Below are positions 58,312 through 64,000 of a DNA stretch of 64,000 nucleotides, one piece after another. How positions within the stretch are numbered: position 1 is the first letter of the stretch; every line of letters begins with the position of its first letter. The stretch is from Micavibrio aeruginosavorus ARL-13. Its GTDB lineage: Bacteria > Pseudomonadota > Alphaproteobacteria > Micavibrionales > Micavibrionaceae. Below the pieces are notes generated by a model, which was not told where the DNA came from, searched no databases, and saw only the letters and a list, made by a program, of their open reading frames with translations. A program made the position numbers and the translations under genes. The stretch lies in the NCBI RefSeq assembly GCF_000226315.1, contig NC_016026.1, forward strand, positions 1,116,001 to 1,180,000. The letters run 5' to 3'.

Positions 58312-61300
58312 GCCGCTTCATCCAGGAAGTCGAGCTGTTTGTTCAGGTCGACCGAGACCAGTTGTGATACACCGCGTTCGGCCATGGTCACACCGTACAA
58401 ACGGTCCATCCGCGCCATGGTCAGGCGGTGGTGGGTGATCAGGATGAAACGGGTTTCACCCTTGGCCGCGAATTCGGTCAACACGTCACAGAAACGATCA
58501 ACGTTGGCATCGTCCAGCGGGGCGTCCACCTCGTCCAGTACGCAGATCGGGGACGGGTTGGTCATAAAGATCGCGAAGATCAACGCCGTGGCCGTCAGTG
58601 TTTGCTCACCACCCGACAACAGGGTCAGGGATTGCAGAACCTTGCCCGGCGGTTGGGCGAAGATTTCCAAACCAGCTTGCAGCGGATCATCGGCTTCGAC
58701 CAAGGACAAGTGCGCACTGCCACCGCCAAACAGGCGGGTGAACATTTGCTGGAAGTACGTATTCACCTGATTAAATGCGGTGTTCAGGCGTTCGCGGGCT
58801 TCCTTGTTCAGGGTGCTGATGGCGGAACGCAGTTCGTCGATGGCCTGGGCCAGGTCGTCGCGTTCCTTCAGCATGTTGCCCAGTTCAGCTTCCAGTTCCT
58901 CAGCCTCAACATCGGCGCGCAGGTTGACTGGACCAATCATGTCTCGGTCGCGGACGGCTTTTTCACGTTCGTGACGCAGCTGTTCCAGAACCGGCGGGCT
59001 GTCCGGATTGATTTCGGCATGGGCGGAGAGTTCTTCCGGTGACATGTCGAATTGGTCGCGGATCTGCTGAATGATCGTTTCGATCTGTTGCTGACGTGCG
59101 GCGACGGTGGCCTGTGCGTGGGCCCGGCGTTCTTTCGCTTCGGTCAGATCGTTTTCAGCGGATTTCAGCGCTTTATTTGTATCGTTCAAATCGGATTCTG
59201 CGGCGGCCAGCTGGTCGCTGATGATGCTCTTTTCCGATTCAATTTCGGCGATACGGGACAGCAGGCGTTCCTTGATATCGCGGATTTCGCCCGGGCGCTG
59301 TTGCAGGGATTCAATTTTCTGCGTCAGCGTTTGTTCACGTTCGCTCAGTTCCGCCAGACGCTCGGTCGCGCGGGCGCAACGGTTTTGCAGGGATGTGCGT
59401 TCATATTCGATCGCTTGCAAACGGGAGGCACGGCGGGCGTGTTCTTGACGGACCTGTTCCAGTTCACGAATAGCGTCGTGCATGGATTCGCGGGCGGTCG
59501 CCAGTTCGGCACGCAGGGTTTCAATTTCTTCCTGCTGCGCGGCCATGGCCACTTCGTCGAATGTGTCCAGTTCACGGGCATTTTCGGCGACGCGTTGTTC
59601 CAGGGCTTCGGAATCAATCCGGGCCTGGGACAAAGCTTCTTCCAGTTTTGCCAGTTCGGCCTGTAACGCGGATTGGGATTCAATCGCGCGGTTCAATTCC
59701 GAACGCTTAATGCGAATATCCTGATCCGTGGACTGCAATGTGTTTTGCGTTTCGCGGCGTTCGGTTTGCAGCGTTTCGACTTTCGCCTGAACCTCTTCAA
59801 ACGCGATTTTCGCGGCGGCCAGTTCGGCTTCCAGTGCGGGAACCATCACGACCAGTTCGGCCAGACGGTTCTTCTGTTTCAGCTGGATCGCGTGACGATC
59901 GGCGGCGGTGGCCTTCATATACAGGCCGTCCCAACGCCAGTAAGCGCCGTCACGGGATACCAAAGCCTGACCCGGCTTCAGTTGTTGGCTGATGGTATGG
60001 CCTTCGTCTTCGCTTTCAACAACGCCAATCTGGGACAGGGCCAGTTTGACAGCGGCCGGGGCCTTAATATGCGGCTCCAGCGCGGACATACCAGCGGGCA
60101 GGGACGGCAGATCGGCAACGTTGCGGATCTTCCAGACCACCGGAGCACTTTCGTCCAGCGAGGCCATCAGCGCATCGCCCAAGGCTTTGGACAAAGCGGT
60201 TTCGAAACCTTCATCGGCGCTGATATCTTCCAGAACCGGCTTGAAGTTGCCTTCGGCATACGCCTCAACAATTTCGGTCAGCGTTGCGATTTCCGCGTCC
60301 AGTTTACCTTTTTCGCGTTGCTTCTGTTGGAAGGTTTCGCGGGTGGTATCCAGTTTGGAACGGGATTCCGTCAGGTTGCTTTCCAGCGATTGCATCGCCG
60401 CGCGCAACGTTTCAGCCGTTTTCTCCAGGATTTCCAGCGCTTCACGCAACGGTGTGGCTTGGTCGCCAGCGCGGAGCGTTTCCTGTTTCTCGGCCAGTTG
60501 CGATTCCACGCGGGTCAGGCGGTCACGCAGTTGTTCCAGACGGTTGCGGTCTGCATTGATCTGGTTTTCCAGGCTTTGGCGGCGGGCGCGAACGTCGGCG
60601 AATTGCTCGGTCAACGTTTGCAGTTTTTCTTCCAGACGGCTGACTTCTGCATCGCGCGCATCTTTCTGCGCCTCTTTTTCCTGCAGCTTGGCCCCTTCAT
60701 TTTCATGATCGGCTTTCAGCGTGGCTTCTTCGGCATCCAGACGTTCGATGATCGTGGTGTTTTCGGTCAACGTCGTGGTTTCGTGCGCATGGTCCAGCTG
60801 GGCTTGATCCAGTTGGGCCTTGGATTCACGGATTTCGTTGGACAGGCGTTGTTCTTCGTCTTCCAAACGTTGCAGGGCCAGCTTCTGCGTTTGCAGGGAG
60901 GCCGCAAATTCGGCGTCTTTCATGCGCAGGTCAGGCAGGTCTTGTGACTGGCTGTTTTGCGTTTCGGTCAGGCCGGTGACAACCAACAGACGTTCGGCTA
61001 CAAGGCTTTCCGCTTCGCCATAGACGCGTTCAATTTCACGCAATTGGGAGTAAGCGTTGCGATAATCCAGTGTGGCAATCATCACTTCCAACTGGCGGAT
61101 CTGGGTGGCCAGTGTGCGATATTTGCTGGCCTGACGCGCTTGTTTTTTCAGGCTGTTCAGGCGCGTATCCATGCCGCCCAAAACGTCTTCAACACGCTTC
61201 AGGTTGTTGTCGGTGGCGCGCAGGCGCAGTTCAGCCTCGTGACGGCGGGCGTACAGGCCCGTAATTCCGGCGGCTTCTTCCAGCAGAACGCGGCGTTCGG

Positions 61301-61781
61301 CCGGTTTTGCCGTGATCATCTGAGTCATCTTGCCCTGAGAAATCAGGAACGGGGATGACGCACCGGACATCATGTCCGCATACAGCAATTGCACATCGCG
61401 GGCGCGCACAGGCTTGCCGTTGATTTTATAGCTGGACCCGTGGTCGCGCTCGATACGGCGCACCACTTCGATTTCGTCGCATTCCGCATATTGCGGCGGA
61501 GCGGAACGGTCGGTGTTGTCCAGAATAACGGTAACTTCGGCAAAGGAACGGCGTGGGCGGGATGCGGTGCCGTTGAAAATAACGTCTTCCATGCTGCCGG
61601 ACCCGCCGCGCATGCGTTTGGACGATGTTTCACCCATGGACCAGCGAATGGCTTCGACCAGGTTGGATTTACCGCAACCGTTCGGACCAACAACACCGGT
61701 CAGACCTTGAACGATATCAACGTCGGTTTTCTCAACGAAGGATTTAAAGCCGTTCATGCGGACGCGTTTAAAATGAACCAT
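58308..61781 (-). CDS. smc: Chromosome segregation protein SMC
   Basis: 1157 residues. N-terminal ATP-binding head with Walker A GPNGCGKSN (residues 33-41), long coiled-coil arms (~170-500 and ~650-1000), a central hinge (~500-650, containing PVLEDISADEGFETALSKALGD), and the C-terminal head with signature LSGGEQTLTATALIF and Walker B PICVLDEVDAPLDD. Forms the SMC-ScpAB condensin that organises and segregates chromosomes. scpA and scpB are not adjacent. Transcribed before atpI in the same operon. Confidence 0.97.
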   Translation of the reverse strand: MVHFKRVRMNGFKSFVEKTDVDIVQGLTGVVGPNGCGKSNLVEAIRWSMGETSSKRMRGGSGSMEDVIFNGTASRPRRSFAEVTVILDNTDRSAPPQYAECDEIEVVRRIERDHGSSYKINGKPVRARDVQLLYADMMSGASSPFLISQGKMTQMITAKPAERRVLLEEAAGITGLYARRHEAELRLRATDNNLKRVEDVLGGMDTRLNSLKKQARQASKYRTLATQIRQLEVMIATLDYRNAYSQLREIERVYGEAESLVAERLLVVTGLTETQNSQSQDLPDLRMKDAEFAASLQTQKLALQRLEDEEQRLSNEIRESKAQLDQAQLDHAHETTTLTENTTIIERLDAEEATLKADHENEGAKLQEKEAQKDARDAEVSRLEEKLQTLTEQFADVRARRQSLENQINADRNRLEQLRDRLTRVESQLAEKQETLRAGDQATPLREALEILEKTAETLRAAMQSLESNLTESRSKLDTTRETFQQKQREKGKLDAEIATLTEIVEAYAEGNFKPVLEDISADEGFETALSKALGDALMASLDESAPVVWKIRNVADLPSLPAGMSALEPHIKAPAAVKLALSQIGVVESEDEGHTISQQLKPGQALVSRDGAYWRWDGLYMKATAADRHAIQLKQKNRLAELVVMVPALEAELAAAKIAFEEVQAKVETLQTERRETQNTLQSTDQDIRIKRSELNRAIESQSALQAELAKLEEALSQARIDSEALEQRVAENARELDTFDEVAMAAQQEEIETLRAELATARESMHDAIRELEQVRQEHARRASRLQAIEYERTSLQNRCARATERLAELSEREQTLTQKIESLQQRPGEIRDIKERLLSRIAEIESEKSIISDQLAAAESDLNDTNKALKSAENDLTEAKERRAHAQATVAARQQQIETIIQQIRDQFDMSPEELSAHAEINPDSPPVLEQLRHEREKAVRDRDMIGPVNLRADVEAEELEAELGNMLKERDDLAQAIDELRSAISTLNKEARERLNTAFNQVNTYFQQMFTRLFGGGSAHLSLVEADDPLQAGLEIFAQPPGKVLQSLTLLSGGEQTLTATALIFAIFMTNPSPICVLDEVDAPLDDANVDRFCDVLTEFAAKGETRFILITHHRLTMARMDRLYGVTMAERGVSQLVSVDLNKQLDFLDEAA

Positions 61782-61829
61782 GGGCCTGTTCTTTCCGTTT
61801 TTACAAAAACTGTTTTGTTACGCTGCTGA

Positions 61830-62567
61830 TTATTTATTCAGCTCTTCAATCTTTTGGGCAAAGCTGTCGATGGCTTGTGCCCCCGTCATGCTGGCCGCAC
61901 CATCATTGAAAATGAAGCTGGGGGTCGAGCTGACCTGATATTTTTCAGCTTTGGCCTGCATCGTATTGGCAATGTGTTCTTTCAACTTGTCATTGGCCAG
62001 GCAGGCGTCAAAGGACCCGTCGCTCATTCCTGCCAGCTTGGCATTCTGGCGCAGGATTTTGGCCGGTTCCTGGCTGAATGCCCATTGTTCCTGGGTTTTG
62101 AACAGCAGGCCAATGAAGGTGAAATAACGTTCGCCGGGCATACAGCGGGCGATCATCGAAGCCTGAAGCGCCGGGGCGTTCAGCGGGAAATCGGTGAAGG
62201 TGAAGTGGACGATTCCCGTATCAATGAATTTTTCCTTCAATGCGCCGAACGTATCGTTGTGGAAATGGGCGCAATGGTTACAGGTCAGCGAGGCAAATTC
62301 CTCGATCTTCACCGGGGCATCCGGGTTGCCCAGTGTGCGCGGCGCGAAGGGGTCGCTGCTGACGTCATATGTTTTGGAGTCCGTTTTGTCTTCCGTTGCG
62401 GCGGCGGCCGGGGCCATTTCAGTCAGGTCGGCCACCACGTCGCTTTCAGCAGTGATGGATGTATCCACATTGCTCATCTTGTTTTTGAACAAGGCAAAGG
62501 ATCCACCAGCCAGAACGACGGCAGCCAGGATCAGAACCACGAACAGAGTTTTGTTATTGACGGTCAT
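61830..62567 (-). CDS. DsbA-family thiol-disulfide oxidoreductase
   Basis: 245 residues. An N-terminal membrane anchor (~7-26), a disordered acidic stretch to ~75, then a thioredoxin-fold DsbA domain with CNHC as the active site (ASLTCNHCAHFHND, near 93-105). The cis-Pro segment is VSSTPSFIFNDG near 215. It likely forms disulfides in periplasmic proteins; no dsbB nearby. Faces smc across 48 bases on the same strand. Confidence 0.88.
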   Translation of the reverse strand: MTVNNKTLFVVLILAAVVLAGGSFALFKNKMSNVDTSITAESDVVADLTEMAPAAAATEDKTDSKTYDVSSDPFAPRTLGNPDAPVKIEEFASLTCNHCAHFHNDTFGALKEKFIDTGIVHFTFTDFPLNAPALQASMIARCMPGERYFTFIGLLFKTQEQWAFSQEPAKILRQNAKLAGMSDGSFDACLANDKLKEHIANTMQAKAEKYQVSSTPSFIFNDGAASMTGAQAIDSFAQKIEELNK

Positions 62568-62751
62568 TGTGTGCGCCCCATAACGCGTGGCAGGCCCGGA
62601 TTAAGGGTTTGCCATAAAAGTTGCCATCGATGTGTAAACAGGAATGCCGCTAAAATCAAGGTTTATGACCAATTTGTCAATGAATCCGCGCCTTTTGGAT
62701 GTGTTTATCCACAATTGAAGGGGGGCGCGGGGTGGAAAGTTTTTCTTCGGT

Positions 62752-62826
62752 GTCATTCCCGCGAAAGCGGGAATCCTTACGCTTTAGCGGCCAGTCACCA
62801 TGGATTCCCGCTTTCGCGGGAATGAC
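62752..62826. repeat. Paired palindromic repeat, family B (copy 3)
   Basis: GTCATTCCCGCGAAAGCGGGAATCC and mirror GATTCCCGCTTTCGCGGGAATGAC with a ~27-base spacer; near-identical to 49661-49735. Confidence 0.9.
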
Positions 62827-62863
62827 AGTGTCCTTTTATACATTATTGTTTATTTTTAATAGG

Positions 62864-64000
62864 TTAGTTCTGTTCCGCGCCAACCACGACCATATCCACA
62901 CGGTCGGTTTCCGGGCTGTCCGGGTTTACACCCAGGGCGCGCACATCCATGCGGGATGGATCAATGCCATTCTCCATCATCCAGGCCCGAACATTCAGGG
63001 CACGGGACAGGGCGGTGCGGCGGGAGCCGGACTGGCTGTTATCAACCGGGCTGGCGAAGGCCACGATCTGAACCCGCAGGTCGGAATTATCCTTCATCCG
63101 GGTCAACAGGTCGCCCATGGTTTCGGCCAGCACATCATCGGAAACCGTACCCACACCCTTGTCGTAGGACAGGCTGATGGGGGAGGTACGGCTGGCGATA
63201 GCCGCCGGGGTATCTTCGGCAATAACGGCGGTTTCGGCGCTATCACCCTTGGCGGCAGGTTCAAGAGTGTTCAGATCAGCCGCGGTGGCAACCTGATCTT
63301 CGACAACCGGTTTACGACCCGGGCGCGGAGCGTCCGGGCGTTCAGCCAGAACCATCGCGGTCTCTGCATCGTCCGTTGTTACGTCCGTCCGTTTTTGCTC
63401 GGGCTCTTCCGTTATTGGTTCCGGCGCAACCGGTGCAATGGCAACCGGCGGGCGCGGCGGTACAGCCAGCGTGCGTGGTTTTTGTACGAGGGGCTCCGTT
63501 TTGGCAATCGGGGCTTCGGACGCAACGATGGGGTGCTCGGCTTGTGATTCAACGGCCGCCATGTCGTTTTGGGCCATTTCCATTTCTGCCTTGTCCATGG
63601 CCTCGCGCTCTGCAAGGGCTTCTTTCTCACGATCCTTCGGGCGGAAGATAAAGCCACGTTGCACCACGGGCATCTGGTCATAGGCCGTACCATACGGACG
63701 GGCGGAATTGTTTTTCATCATTGATCCGGTACCTGCGGCCGTTTCAATGTTGTTCAAGGCGACGGCAATATCTTCTGCCGACATATCGACAACCTGACGC
63801 GCCAGCGGATCACTGCCCAGATCGGCCACACTCAGGGTCGGAGCCGGAATGGCACCACCGGAGTAAGATGCGGTGGCTTGATAGGCAGGGGCCGTGCGCT
63901 CAAATTCATCTTCATCGGCTGTGCGTGTGGCAACACGATAAACTTCGCCGGCCTGATAGGTCCGACGGGCACGTTCGACAAATTCAATCGACGCGTTCTG
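62864..64000 (-). CDS. OmpA-domain periplasmic/outer-membrane protein (5' end outside window)
   Basis: The frame is open to the last base of the window, so the real start is beyond 64000 and 378 codons are visible. The N-terminal part is low-complexity with Gln/Ala/Pro and acidic repeats. The C-terminal ~110 residues form an OmpA-like domain: VSDDVLAETMGDLLTRMKDN, VQIVAFASP, then the peptidoglycan-binding-like SRRTALSRALNVRAWMMENG and MDVRALGVN. Such domains bind peptidoglycan; the typical NxxLSxxRA motif is kept. It might be a Pal/MotB-like or tail-anchored scaffold. It is not an obvious pal, because the leader is long and the tol genes are far away. Confidence 0.78.
   Translation of the reverse strand, partial: QNASIEFVERARRTYQAGEVYRVATRTADEDEFERTAPAYQATASYSGGAIPAPTLSVADLGSDPLARQVVDMSAEDIAVALNNIETAAGTGSMMKNNSARPYGTAYDQMPVVQRGFIFRPKDREKEALAEREAMDKAEMEMAQNDMAAVESQAEHPIVASEAPIAKTEPLVQKPRTLAVPPRPPVAIAPVAPEPITEEPEQKRTDVTTDDAETAMVLAERPDAPRPGRKPVVEDQVATAADLNTLEPAAKGDSAETAVIAEDTPAAIASRTSPISLSYDKGVGTVSDDVLAETMGDLLTRMKDNSDLRVQIVAFASPVDNSQSGSRRTALSRALNVRAWMMENGIDPSRMDVRALGVNPDSPETDRVDMVVVGAEQN

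Noticed and set aside
59673-60947. 424-codon + frame opposite smc
   Set aside because: Phe/Gly/Gln-rich shadow of the SMC coiled coil and hinge.
1-64000. CRISPR array, prophage or insertion sequence
   Set aside because: No regular spacer-repeat array, no transposase, integrase or phage structural gene was found; repeats are paired palindromes only.

Overview
The window looks like chromosomal DNA of a free-living alphaproteobacterium with GC content in the mid-50s. Evidence includes a PopZ-type polar protein beside tolC and valS, an ATP synthase F0 cluster with both b and b' subunits, an NDUFS4-type complex I subunit, a zapA-6S RNA-fthfs block, and yebC-ruvCAB followed by ybgC-tolQRAB. Gene content and a giant two-membrane-segment coiled-coil protein would suit the Micavibrio/Rhodospirillales part of the class, but that placement is an impression, not a measurement. 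I see no prophage, transposase or CRISPR array.

Layout. 0-13 kb: a 1293-residue membrane coiled-coil protein (TipN-like architecture), an EamA transporter, glucosamine-6-P deaminase, a HAD hydrolase, a patatin-like esterase, an MsbA-type exporter with an alpha/beta hydrolase, a CBS protein with an ArsB/NhaD-type permease, and a DUF192 protein. 13.3-14.8 kb: tRNA-Pro, a frameshifted GIY-YIG gene, an NDUFS4-like gene, tRNA-Arg and a 550-base AT-rich gap. 14.8-18 kb: sulfurtransferase, membrane adenylate cyclase, ChrA. 18.06-21.5 kb: a compact, lower-GC operon of an Lgt-like integral membrane enzyme, a radical SAM enzyme of the MJ0619/tetraether-lipid-synthase type, and four tiny membrane proteins that all carry a cysteine at residue 25 in an SGGC (or SGIC) motif. 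It sits next to tRNA-Asn and tRNA-Cys and is the most unusual system in the window. 22-28 kb: atypical PCMT-like protein, tolC, popZ, valS. 28-38 kb: rpmE and carbon metabolism genes (fba, gap, tkt) interrupted by unknown genes, a winged-helix regulator with a Gly-rich mini-protein, and a methyltransferase/hydrolase pair behind a Fur-box-like site. 38-42 kb: zapA, 6S RNA, fthfs, ymdB-type phosphoesterase, a response regulator. 42-49 kb: yebC, ruvCAB, ybgC, tolQRAB without an adjacent pal. 49-55.5 kb: rppH, divergent polysaccharide deacetylase, ctpA, envC-like, rlmH, rsfS and nadD. 55.6-64 kb: smc followed by atpI-B-E-b'-b, a DsbA-like protein, and the end of an OmpA-domain gene that runs off the window.

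Much of the window serves the cell envelope and the cell cycle: TolQRAB, EnvC/CtpA/deacetylase, ZapA, PopZ, SMC and TolC. The intergenic spaces hold two families of paired palindromic repeats. The points I would check first are the radical SAM/Lgt-like/SGGC operon and its apparently leaderless, palindrome-covered promoter; rsfS, which has no ATG/GTG/TTG start but an AUU behind a perfect AGGAGG; and a promoter-hairpin-terminator cassette just upstream of rsfS that could be a ~150-nt small RNA.
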